From: Chloroflexota bacterium
Lineage (GTDB): Bacteria; Chloroflexota; UBA5177; JANWHV01
Assembly: GCA_025450375.1 (NCBI GenBank)
Contig: JANWHO010000087.1
Span: forward strand, 1-16,414
Direction: 5' to 3'
Length of the DNA stretch: 16,414 nt
Shown here: in pieces, positions 6,031-13,605 of the stretch
Layout: every line of letters begins with the position of its first letter
Numbering within the stretch: the stretch's first letter is position 1
Made by a program: the position numbers and the translations under genes
Notes under the pieces: generated by a model
Databases searched by the model: none
What the model saw: the letters and a program-made list of their open reading frames with translations, nothing else
What the model was told of the DNA's origin: nothing

Positions 6031-6831
6031 ATGGTTGAGTCCGCCGAGCCGGATCCAGTTCGCGCCCTACCTACATGCCCATTGGTGGATACACATGCCC
6101 ATCTCACTGGGTATCCCGCGGCTGATCCTGAGTCGCTGATCGAGGCCGCGCGAGCCGCCGGCCTAGTCCGGATCCTGGCGGTAGGGACCACGGTGACAAC
6201 GAGCGCGGAGGCCGTGGAGCAGGCGACTCGCTTTCCCGAGGTGTTCGCGGGCGTGGGGATCCATCCTAACGATCTTGGTCCGGCGGACGATTGGCCGGCA
6301 CTGCGCGAGCTGGCCCTCCACCCCCGTGTCCGGGCCATTGGCGAGACTGGCCTCGATCACTATCGAGACCGCACGGATCGCTCGCTGCAGCGTACGTCAC
6401 TGCTTGCCCATCTTGATATGGCGGCCGAACGTGACTTGCCCATTGTCATCCATAATCGGGCCGCGGATGCCGATGTCCTGGAGATTCTCACACGGTTCCG
6501 CGGCCGGGTTCGCGGCGTCCTGCACTGTTTCTCGGGAGAACTTGCCTTCGCGGAGCAGGCCCTGGGACTCGGTTATTATCTCTCTTTTGCCGGTAATCTC
6601 ACCTATCCGAGTGCCGGATCGCTCCGCGAGGTTGCGGCGAGGATCCCCCTGGACCGCATGTTGGTGGAGACCGACACCCCGTATCTGAGTCCGGTCCCTC
6701 ATCGTGGTACGCCGAACCAACCCGCGTATGTCGTTCACACCCTGCGCGTACTCGCCGCATGTACGAAGCGGGAACCGACCGAGTTGGCCCAGCACATTGC
6801 CGTGAACGCGGCGACTCTGTTTGGCTGGTGA
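6031..6831 (+). CDS. TatD-family metal-dependent hydrolase / DNase
   Basis: A 266-residue TIM-barrel hydrolase of the TatD family, whose members are metal-dependent exonucleases active on DNA and implicated in DNA repair. The expected metal ligands are present: His22 and His24 in VDTHAHL, Glu105 in AIGETGLDHY, His141 in PIVIHNRA, His165 in LHCFSG, and Asp215 in VETDTPYLSP. The family signatures GIHPN (76-80) and the C-terminal NAATLFGW are also there. It is the usual length and complete. ATG 6031 has GGAGGT 5 nt upstream, an excellent site. The stop is 5 nt before the NUDIX ATG, so the two are probably one transcript and coupled. Confidence 0.95.
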   Translation: MVESAEPDPVRALPTCPLVDTHAHLTGYPAADPESLIEAARAAGLVRILAVGTTVTTSAEAVEQATRFPEVFAGVGIHPNDLGPADDWPALRELALHPRVRAIGETGLDHYRDRTDRSLQRTSLLAHLDMAAERDLPIVIHNRAADADVLEILTRFRGRVRGVLHCFSGELAFAEQALGLGYYLSFAGNLTYPSAGSLREVAARIPLDRMLVETDTPYLSPVPHRGTPNQPAYVVHTLRVLAACTKREPTELAQHIAVNAATLFGW

Positions 6832-6836
6832 ATTGG

Positions 6837-7346
6837 ATGAGCACCGACGAGCCAGCTATCCGAGTTGCCGAGGCAAGCAGTGGACCGGGGGCGAGAGCGA
6901 AGCGGGTGGTCCACGCATTTTCCGCCGGCGGCATCGTGCTTCGGGGCCAGTGTGATGCACGAGAAATCCTCCTGGTCGGGCGGGCGCAGCAGGCCAAGGG
7001 TGGTCAGTTATGGGCTCTGCCAAAGGGCACGCCGGTAACGGGCGAGACGACGCAGCATACCGCCCTCCGTGAAGTACGTGAGGAGACCGGACTGGAAGTC
7101 GCGATCACGGGGTATGCCGGCGCCATCGCCTACTCTTTCATGGAGCGAGGGGTCCGCTATCGCAAACGAGTCGTGTACTACACCATGGTCGCGATCGGCG
7201 GCGATACGGCGCTGCATGATCATGAATACGATTTCGCTCGCTGGCTCCCGCTCTCCGATGCCTTGAACATGATGCGATATCCCAATGAGGCGGAGCTCGC
7301 GCGCCGGGTGACCTCGATGGAAAAACAGAGGGAACAGACTCCCTGA
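6837..7346 (+). CDS. NUDIX hydrolase (Ap4A-hydrolase/MutT-like)
   Basis: A 169-residue pyrophosphohydrolase of nucleoside diphosphate-linked substrates. The full Nudix box is seen from Gly64: G-x5-E, then seven residues, then REVREETGL, ending near 86. WALPKG just before it and YPNEAEL at about 148-154 resemble the diadenosine-polyphosphate hydrolase branch. The exact substrate cannot be read from sequence. The frame is open upstream to 6759, inside TatD, but ATG 6837, 5 nt behind the TatD stop, keeps the genes separate and leaves a normal N-terminal strand (KRVVHAFSAGGIVLR). It has no strong ribosome site of its own, which suggests dependence on TatD translation. It converges with the minus-strand block, with only 14 nt between stops. 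Confidence 0.94.
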   Translation: MSTDEPAIRVAEASSGPGARAKRVVHAFSAGGIVLRGQCDAREILLVGRAQQAKGGQLWALPKGTPVTGETTQHTALREVREETGLEVAITGYAGAIAYSFMERGVRYRKRVVYYTMVAIGGDTALHDHEYDFARWLPLSDALNMMRYPNEAELARRVTSMEKQREQTP

Positions 7347-7360
7347 GCAAATGCCGAGCG

Positions 7361-7639
7361 TCAGACGCCCCAAGCGCCATCACGCCTGAGCGTCCTGCCC
7401 TCCAGTTCGTTGACCTCTCGCCACGCCTGGATACGGTCGGATCGAAGCACAACATAGACGAATCGGCCGTGAGCAGATCGGGGATCCCAATCGGCTTGGT
7501 CCGCATACCGATCGGCGAGCGTCGCCGGCACGTCGTCCAGGATGATAGCCTGATCGAGCACGGCATCGATAATGACGACGTGGCGCGTCGGACCGAGCGC
7601 CAGTCGCGGCGCGAAGAGCCCCTTACTCCCAAGTCCCAC
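7361..7639 (-). pseudogene. C-terminal remnant of an FMN-binding PNPOx-like protein
   Basis: A 92-codon frame whose C-terminal two-thirds (LADRYADQADWDP, then FVYVVLRSDRIQAWREVNEL and GRTLRRDGAWGV) resembles the end of pyridoxamine-5'-phosphate-oxidase-like split-barrel proteins. These are normally about 135-160 residues, so the N-terminal strands are missing. The frame starts at a GTG that lies inside the hemB 3' end (17-nt overlap) and has no clear ribosome site. Upstream in frame a stop occurs at 7682-7684, so no fuller version exists here. A gene broken when it came to lie against hemB is the likeliest reading. A short coupled gene remains possible because the frame is intact. Family call by pattern only. 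Confidence 0.45.
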
Positions 7640-8609
7640 GGCGCAATTGCCGGGCCGCGTGCAAGCTGTGATAGGAGATGATCAGGTCAGCACCGGCCCG
7701 TTTAATCCCGGTAAGCACCTCCCGAATGGTGCGATCCTCGTCGATCCAACCGGCGCGCGCCGCCGCCATGATCATACTGTATTCCCCGCTCACGTTGTAG
7801 GCGGCAACCGGACACTGAATTGCGTCGCGGATCTGGCGGAGCACGTCTAAGTAGGGGAGGGCGGGCTTCACCATCACGATATCCGCTCCTTCGGCGAGAT
7901 CCTGTGCCACCTCGGCCAGGGCCTCGCGGGCATTGCCGGGGTCCATCTGATAGGACCGCCGGTCGCCAAAAGCTGGAGTTGACTCCGCCGCCTTACGGAA
8001 GGGACCATAAAAGGCAGAGGCATACTTGGCGGAATAGGCCATGATCGGCACGCTGGGATGGCCCTCCGCATCGAGCGCCGCCCGTAGCGCGCCCACTCTG
8101 CCATCCATCATATCGGACGGCGCTACCATGTCGGCCCCCGCCTCCACATGCGAGAGCGCTTGCCGAGCCAGCAGGGGCAGGGTGCGGTCATTGTCCACCG
8201 TGTCGCCATCCAACATGCCGCAGTGCCCATGGTCGGTGTATTCACAGAGGCAGACATCGGTAATGACATAGAGTTCAGGGAAAGCCCGTTTGATCGCGTG
8301 GACAGCCGTCTGGACTACCCCATCTGGCCGGCTGCCGCTGCTCCCCACCGCGTCCTTGGAATCCGGCAGGCCAAAGAGGAGTACGGCCCGCACGCCAGCC
8401 TCCACCAGGGGCGCGCAGGCTTGCTCAGCGTATCCGGCTGGCCAGCGATCCTGGCCAGGCATGGCGTCAATAGCCAGCGGGGTGGCGAGTCGGGCGTCAA
8501 AAAAGAGCGGCGCGATAAAGTCATCGGGGCTCAGCTGGGTTTCGCGGACCATGGCGCGGAGCGCCGGCGTCCTTCGCAGTCTGCGCGGCCTGGTCTCGGG
8601 AAAGGCCAT
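7623..8609 (-). CDS. hemB: delta-aminolevulinic acid dehydratase (porphobilinogen synthase) HemB
   Basis: Condenses two 5-aminolevulinate molecules to porphobilinogen in tetrapyrrole (heme) synthesis. The 328-residue protein has the normal length and signatures: the zinc-type cysteine cluster DVCLCEYTDHGHCG (Cys120, 122, 130), RSYQMDPGN at about 218-226, and the two active-site lysines Lys195 (AYSAKYAS) and Lys248 (VMVKPALPYLD). The three cysteines mark it as zinc-dependent rather than the magnesium-only type. ATG 8609 has GAGGAG 5 nt upstream, and the open frame before it (to 8741) is not coding. It follows the WecA-like gene after 52 nt on the same strand. Other heme genes are not in the window. 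Confidence 0.98.
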   Translation of the reverse strand: MAFPETRPRRLRRTPALRAMVRETQLSPDDFIAPLFFDARLATPLAIDAMPGQDRWPAGYAEQACAPLVEAGVRAVLLFGLPDSKDAVGSSGSRPDGVVQTAVHAIKRAFPELYVITDVCLCEYTDHGHCGMLDGDTVDNDRTLPLLARQALSHVEAGADMVAPSDMMDGRVGALRAALDAEGHPSVPIMAYSAKYASAFYGPFRKAAESTPAFGDRRSYQMDPGNAREALAEVAQDLAEGADIVMVKPALPYLDVLRQIRDAIQCPVAAYNVSGEYSMIMAAARAGWIDEDRTIREVLTGIKRAGADLIISYHSLHAARQLRRGTWE

Positions 8610-8661
8610 GGGATTCTCCTCATCTATACGTTCGAGGACGGGTTGAGAGCGGGAGGTTGGG

Positions 8662-9810
8662 TCAGGAAAGGCTGGGGCCAGGATCCGCCAGGACGGCTGT
8701 CGGAACGCGGCTGCGGGTCTGGACCGCGTACAACTGCTCAAAGCGCGTCATCAGAGCAACCGCGATCACGAGGGTGACCACGCTGACCGCCAGACCCTCC
8801 TTGAGGTTGGCGCGGGTCAAGAGCAAGCTCAGCCCCCCAAGGGCGCAGGAGGCCAGATAGAGGCTCAACACTGCCTCACGATGGCTAAGTCCCGCCCCGA
8901 CGAGGCGGTGGGACAGATGATCGCTGCCGCCCTGGGATACAGGAACTCCGCGCCGGAGTCGGGAGATCACCACCAGCGTGGTGTCGAAGATCGGGAGGCC
9001 GAGAACATACACTGGGGCGAGGAGCGCGATGGCGTGCAGGCTCTGACTGACGGTCGAGGAATAGCCTGCCGCCACGGCCAGGCGCGCGAGTTGGGGAGTG
9101 GTGGGGGTGAGACTCAGTTTCAGGGCCACGGCGGCCAACAGGTAACCGAGGAAAAGCGATCCCGCGTCCCCCATGAAGATCCGAGCCGGGCTCCAATTGT
9201 AGTAGAGAAATCCGAAACAGGCTCCCGCGAGCGCCGCCGAAAGAGTCGCTACCAGGCTCTGGGCCGGCAGGGCCAGTATGGCATGCAGGAGAAAGAAGCA
9301 GGCCGCGATCCCGGCGGTGCCTACCGCGAGTCCATCCATATTGTCCATGAGGTTCAGCGCGTTGGTAATCCCTACCACCCAGACGATCGTTATAGGGGTT
9401 TCCAGAATGGAGAACTGGGGATGGTTGAAGTGGATGGTGATTCCCGCATGTACCAGAATGGCCGCGCCCAGCAGCTGGCCACCCAGCTTGACCAGGGCCG
9501 GCAAATCGTACCAATCGTCCAGCAAGCCTAGAAGCGCCATCAACGAGGCCCCGCCTATCAGGGCGACGAGTTGGCCGGTGGCCTTCGCCATGCCGCTGCC
9601 GTGGCCCTGCGTCGCCCAGCCCGCCGCCAATATGGCGATGAAAGCCAGGTAAATAGCTACCCCGCCAAGGTAGGGAATAGGCGCGTGATGGGCCTTCCGC
9701 CCTCCAGGATGGTCGACAATATCCAGCGAGATGGCGGCACGCCTGGCCAGCGGCGTGGCCGCCAGGGCCGCCATGAGGGACAGGAAGAAGGTCAATCCAT
9801 AGGTCATCAT
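8662..9810 (-). CDS. WecA/TagO-type polyprenyl-phosphate sugar-1-phosphate transferase
   Basis: A multi-membrane-spanning enzyme that primes surface-glycan assembly by moving a sugar-1-phosphate (GlcNAc-1-P in WecA and TagO) from UDP onto undecaprenyl phosphate at the cytoplasmic face. The 382 residues show the family motifs in order: DHPGGRKAHHAPIPYLGG (about 33-50), the Asp-rich LLDDWYD (about 96-102), NALNLMDNMDGLAVG (about 150-164), MGDAGSLFLGY (about 213-223), and the loop DHLSHRL (about 297-303). About ten hydrophobic helices are visible. MraY is less likely given the WecA-like DHLSHRL loop and the setting beside a ligase. ATG 9810 overlaps the ligase stop as ATGA, and a second ATG at 9807 follows. 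No strong ribosome site is seen, so translation probably depends on the upstream gene. Confidence 0.92.
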   Translation of the reverse strand: MMTYGLTFFLSLMAALAATPLARRAAISLDIVDHPGGRKAHHAPIPYLGGVAIYLAFIAILAAGWATQGHGSGMAKATGQLVALIGGASLMALLGLLDDWYDLPALVKLGGQLLGAAILVHAGITIHFNHPQFSILETPITIVWVVGITNALNLMDNMDGLAVGTAGIAACFFLLHAILALPAQSLVATLSAALAGACFGFLYYNWSPARIFMGDAGSLFLGYLLAAVALKLSLTPTTPQLARLAVAAGYSSTVSQSLHAIALLAPVYVLGLPIFDTTLVVISRLRRGVPVSQGGSDHLSHRLVGAGLSHREAVLSLYLASCALGGLSLLLTRANLKEGLAVSVVTLVIAVALMTRFEQLYAVQTRSRVPTAVLADPGPSLS

Positions 9811-12524
9811 GGGATCTTGGCGGTACACTTTCCGCTTGCGGCGGCGGCCTGGGAGATCTGCTCCATTTGGGTCTTGATCGACCCATTGGGGTCGCTCAGG
9901 CTGCCGTTCGCGATATTCTGCAAGGCGAAGTGGGCGTTCAAGGCCGCGTTGCACGGGTCATGGAGCTTGAGCGCGTAGATGTTGGCCAACGGGGGATAGA
10001 TCTTCTGGTATCCCGGAGCGCCAAATTCGAGCGCGCCCAGCCAGGCTTTCACCTGTTGCTTGTAATCGCTCAGCGCCGCGGTTTTCTTCCCTGCTTGCTC
10101 GGCCCAGACCGCGTACTGCCCATATACCGATCCGAGATCACGATACACAGCGCCGTCCTCGGGGAAAAGCGCCTCGGCGGCAAGCAAGCGAGTTTGGGCG
10201 TCAGAGTACCAGGCTCGGGCGTGAGCCGTATCATACTGCCCCAAGGCCAGGTCGTTCTGCGCCCATTCATCCAGGATGTCCGCGTTGTGGGGCGCCAGAG
10301 CCGAGGCTTTGGCATCGAAGGCGACCGCGAGTTTCAGCTTGGCGATGTCGGGCGGACTGTAGAGGTTGGTTGCCCACCAATTGTACAGTTTGGCGATATT
10401 CCGAGGGTGGTCGGGATTGAGGGGATTCGCCTGCATGGCGGCGGTAAATACCGCGAGCGCCTGCTCCACGGCTCCGGTCGTTTGCACCTTGGCGTTGGGG
10501 TTGGTCTTGTCAATCAGCAGGGCGGCGGCGTCTTCGAGGAGCGTCTTGCCATAATAGAGCGAATAGAGGTCCGCTGGGGGCGGCCAATCCCAGCTAGGAC
10601 CGGTGGACAGAGCGTTCTGATAGGCATTCAGAGAGATCTGATAATAGCTCAGACCCTGCTGATAGGTAGATTGCTGGGCCACGAGCTGTCCGGCCGCGGT
10701 TTCCACGTCGATCGCGTAGCGGAAATCCGCGTCGGCGGCGATCACCTGGATATTGCCGACGAAAATGGTCACCGCCAGGATCGTGCCCGCCACTGCCCCG
10801 ATGGCACCGAGGACGACCAGGGCCACGCCGCCGGTCTTCAACTTGCCAAGGGCCCGGGAGAATGAGTAGCGGTCGGCTCGCGGGACGTACGCTGTGCGTT
10901 GCGGACTCTGCCGCGCGTTACCGCCGCGGTTCCGCTCGCGCGCGCTCCCTCGAGACTGGGGCGCGGATCTGGCCGTCCTGGCGGCTGCTGGCCGCTGGTC
11001 AATGGGCGGCGCCACCGGTGCCAATGGCGCGGAGGGTGCCAGTGCGTCCGTATCCTGGGGACTGGCGTAGAGGGTAGCGACCTCGGCCGTTCCGCCCGCC
11101 ATGAACGCTACCGGGAGGGCCATGATAGTCCACAGAAGGAGCAAGGTGTCCGAGAACGCGATCCCCGTCGCGCCCTCGACGATGTGTCCGATGAAGGCCC
11201 CAAACAAGGCCGAGGCCAGCAGGACTTCCCTCAGGGACCGGGCCCGGCGCAGGAGGCGGACCATGGTCCAACCGGCGGTCACCAGAAGTGCGAGATAGCT
11301 GATCTCACCCACGATGCCCGTGGTGAGCAAGATATCGATCTCCTCGTCGTGGCTGCGGTCCGGGGCGGCGTTCGCCAGTTCCACCGTGCGTAGGGCGGCT
11401 GGGTAGTGAGGGTACCAGCAGAAAATGAGAACCTCAGGTCCGCAGCCCAGGATCGGGTGCTGAGCGACCAGACCGGGGGCGCTTTTCCAGAGGAGTGAGC
11501 GCACCTCGGAGGTACCGGATTCACTGGGGAGCAGGTGGAGGAAACGGCTGAAACCAGCGCCGGGGGTAGAGGACGTCTTGAGCACCGTGTTGGTGGCCCC
11601 GAATACCAGGGCCAGCAGCACCGCCGCCGCCACGGAAACCCGGATAAGCCAGGTGATATGCCGCGCCAGGGCCACGGCGAAGCCGAACACGACCAGCGCG
11701 GCAAGCAGACCCAACGCCGGCCCCCGGCTTCCCGAAAAGCCGATCCCCCCCAATTGGAGGCAGAGTGCCACGGCATAGCCAACCGTGGCCAGGGCGCCCC
11801 ATACTTGGGCGGATCCGGTAATGTCCTGAAGATCCATTTTGATCATGCGAAGGATGCCCAGGGCGAGCCGGTAGAGGGTGAACGGTACGGCCATCAGGAG
11901 TCCCGCCGCCAAGAAAATGGGATTCCCCATGGTTGATGGCGTGCGGAGCGCGGTCTGACTCCCATCCGCCCAGACAAACGGATCGTTATGGAAGTGTTGC
12001 AGCCAGCTATAGGCCGCGACCGGGACGCTGGCCAGGATGATCACGGACACGATCCGCTCAACTTGATTCCAGGTACGCACATGGCTTCCGAGAATGAGGA
12101 ACAGCGTGATGTAGGTCAGATAGGTGTAGGTGCCTTCCAGGCGGTCGAACGAGCCCCAGAAGCTGATGCGGGGCGCGATGCTGGTGATTGTGGCTAGGAT
12201 ATAAACGAAGCCGAATACCAGGGCCGCGATGTAGATTGGCCGGCGCCGCAGGGCCTGCCGTGTGTCGTCAAGTAGCTTCCCGCTTGGCGGAGTCTCCTGA
12301 GTGCCGAACCAACGGGCAAAATTGATCGGGGCCAGGTAGAGGCCCTTGATCATTAACACGACCACCATGAAGAGAACCGTGTTGCGCATGAGGACGATTT
12401 TGTCCGGCTCGAAGGTTCGGTAGTCGCGGAGATTGAAGAAGATCGGCACTCCGATCAGGATGAAAAGCCATCCCAGTTCGAGGAGGCTGTCCAGGAAACG
12501 GACTATTGGCGAGGATCGCGGCAT
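9807..12524 (-). CDS. O-antigen ligase/polymerase-like membrane protein with C-terminal TPR region
   Basis: A 905-residue two-part protein. Residues about 16-475 hold many membrane helices and an O-antigen-ligase (Wzy/WaaL) type region: GFSGSRGPALG (about 263-273), a large extracytoplasmic loop with HPILGCGPE (about 356-364), and HDEEIDILLTTGIVGE (about 392-407). A Pro/Ala then Arg/Ser-rich linker (about 485-555) leads to another membrane helix (about 565-590). A helical region to the end contains TPR-like repeats (ALAVFTAAMQANPLNPDH; KASALAPHNADILDEWAQND; LLAAEALFPEDGAVYRDLGS). The glycan substrate cannot be told, and ligase versus polymerase is unresolved. ATG 12524 overlaps the epimerase stop (TAATG) with GGAGAG a few bases upstream. 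A 15-residue longer frame to 12569 would run into the epimerase. Confidence 0.87.
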   Translation of the reverse strand: MPRSSPIVRFLDSLLELGWLFILIGVPIFFNLRDYRTFEPDKIVLMRNTVLFMVVVLMIKGLYLAPINFARWFGTQETPPSGKLLDDTRQALRRRPIYIAALVFGFVYILATITSIAPRISFWGSFDRLEGTYTYLTYITLFLILGSHVRTWNQVERIVSVIILASVPVAAYSWLQHFHNDPFVWADGSQTALRTPSTMGNPIFLAAGLLMAVPFTLYRLALGILRMIKMDLQDITGSAQVWGALATVGYAVALCLQLGGIGFSGSRGPALGLLAALVVFGFAVALARHITWLIRVSVAAAVLLALVFGATNTVLKTSSTPGAGFSRFLHLLPSESGTSEVRSLLWKSAPGLVAQHPILGCGPEVLIFCWYPHYPAALRTVELANAAPDRSHDEEIDILLTTGIVGEISYLALLVTAGWTMVRLLRRARSLREVLLASALFGAFIGHIVEGATGIAFSDTLLLLWTIMALPVAFMAGGTAEVATLYASPQDTDALAPSAPLAPVAPPIDQRPAAARTARSAPQSRGSARERNRGGNARQSPQRTAYVPRADRYSFSRALGKLKTGGVALVVLGAIGAVAGTILAVTIFVGNIQVIAADADFRYAIDVETAAGQLVAQQSTYQQGLSYYQISLNAYQNALSTGPSWDWPPPADLYSLYYGKTLLEDAAALLIDKTNPNAKVQTTGAVEQALAVFTAAMQANPLNPDHPRNIAKLYNWWATNLYSPPDIAKLKLAVAFDAKASALAPHNADILDEWAQNDLALGQYDTAHARAWYSDAQTRLLAAEALFPEDGAVYRDLGSVYGQYAVWAEQAGKKTAALSDYKQQVKAWLGALEFGAPGYQKIYPPLANIYALKLHDPCNAALNAHFALQNIANGSLSDPNGSIKTQMEQISQAAAASGKCTAKIP

Positions 12525-13516
12525 TAGGCTCTCCGCCCTGAGGTTAGGCGGGCATCCGCTCTCCACCAATCCACGGTGCGGCGAATCCCTTCGACAATAT
12601 CCACGCGGGCAGTGAAACCCAATAGGCGCTCGGCCTTGGCAATGTCCGGGACGCGGCGACGGGTGTCCTCGAAATTGCCGCCAAACACGTCCACATGCTT
12701 CAGATAGTGTATCGCGGAAGCACTGTTGGTCAAGCGGAGCACCGCCGCCGCCGCCGCGTTAATGCTCATCTCGACGTCCGAACCCACGTTGAATACTTCG
12801 CCAACGGCGGCGGGATGCGCGCCGGCCAGCACGGTGGCCCGCACGGCGTCATCCACGTAGGTGAAGCTCCGTGTTTGCTCGCCGTCGCCGAACACGGTAA
12901 TCGGCTCCGCCTTCAGCGCCTGGCTGACGAAGCGGGCCAGCACCCCATAGCCCCCGGGATCGCAGCGGGGGCCGTAGATGTTGAAATAGCGGACGGCGGA
13001 CACCGGCAGGCCACGCTGGCGATAATAGGCAAATGCCAGATGCTCATCCAGGCCCTTTGCCAGGGCATACCACCAACGGGTGACCTGCGTGGGACCGATG
13101 ACGCTATCGTCATCCTCACGGAAGGGTTTCCAGTCCATGCCGGTCCGCCCCTTGCCGTACACCTCCGAGGACGACGCGATCACCACGCGGGCGCCAACTC
13201 GCGCGGACGCGGCCAGCACCTCCTCGGTCCCGCGGACGTTGACCGCGATCCCGGCAAGAGCATCGTCCATCACATAGCGGACACCAATCGCGGCCGCTAG
13301 ATGGTAGACGGCCTGGCAATCCTCGATAGTGGTCGCTACGAGGCGCGAATCGGTTACCGAGCCCTCCAGGACGGTCAGGTGGGGGTGCGGGGTCAGGTTC
13401 GAGCGCCTGCCCGTGGAAAAGTCATCCAAGACGCGCACCTGGTGATCGTCGGCGAGGAGGGCATCCACCAGGTGCGAGCCAATAAACCCGGCCCCGCCAG
13501 TGACCAATACCTTCAT
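12524..13516 (-). CDS. NAD-dependent sugar-nucleotide epimerase/dehydratase (SDR)
   Basis: A 330-residue extended short-chain dehydrogenase acting on a nucleotide-linked sugar, probably supplying a precursor for the glycan made by its neighbours. It has the Rossmann NAD motif GGAGFIGSH (7-15), DDFSTGRRSN after strand 2, SSSEVYG (115-121), the catalytic Tyr150-x3-Lys154 (YALAKGLDE), YFNIYGPR (177-184) and FTYVDDAVRA (218-227). These fit the UDP-glucose 4-epimerase / UDP-glucuronate decarboxylase / dTDP-glucose dehydratase group, and the exact substrate is not readable. Length is normal. ATG 13516 is directly preceded by GC-rich inverted repeats with no clear ribosome site, so its start may be controlled by structure. 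The stop overlaps the ligase ATG (TAATG). Confidence 0.93.
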   Translation of the reverse strand: MKVLVTGGAGFIGSHLVDALLADDHQVRVLDDFSTGRRSNLTPHPHLTVLEGSVTDSRLVATTIEDCQAVYHLAAAIGVRYVMDDALAGIAVNVRGTEEVLAASARVGARVVIASSSEVYGKGRTGMDWKPFREDDDSVIGPTQVTRWWYALAKGLDEHLAFAYYRQRGLPVSAVRYFNIYGPRCDPGGYGVLARFVSQALKAEPITVFGDGEQTRSFTYVDDAVRATVLAGAHPAAVGEVFNVGSDVEMSINAAAAAVLRLTNSASAIHYLKHVDVFGGNFEDTRRRVPDIAKAERLLGFTARVDIVEGIRRTVDWWRADARLTSGRRA

Positions 13517-13558
13517 GGGCGCCCCGATTGAGGGCGCCCGCGGCGGGCCGGCTCAATC
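13517..13558 (-). promoter_or_regulatory. two mutually exclusive hairpins before the epimerase start
   Basis: In the 89 nt between hppA and the epimerase, structure A pairs GATTGAG (13526-13532) with CTCAATC (13552-13558) and encloses a GCCCG/CGGGC stem (13536-13540 with 13544-13548). Structure B pairs the palindromic octamer GGGCGCCC at 13517-13524 with its exact copy at 13532-13539. The two share 13532-13539 and cannot form together. Structure B would end at the base before the ATG. No T-tract is present. This could regulate translation or read-through, or process the transcript. Function is inferred only from geometry. Confidence 0.45.
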
Positions 13559-13605
13559 CCGTGAAGTCGGCCGAGCTCCGGAAGGCAACGAGGCATGGCG
13601 TCCCT

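Noticed and set aside
7358..7368. GCGTCAGACGC palindrome between the convergent NUDIX and remnant genes as a bidirectional terminator
   Set aside because: The centre is a single base, so no stable hairpin can form, and there is no T-tract on either side.
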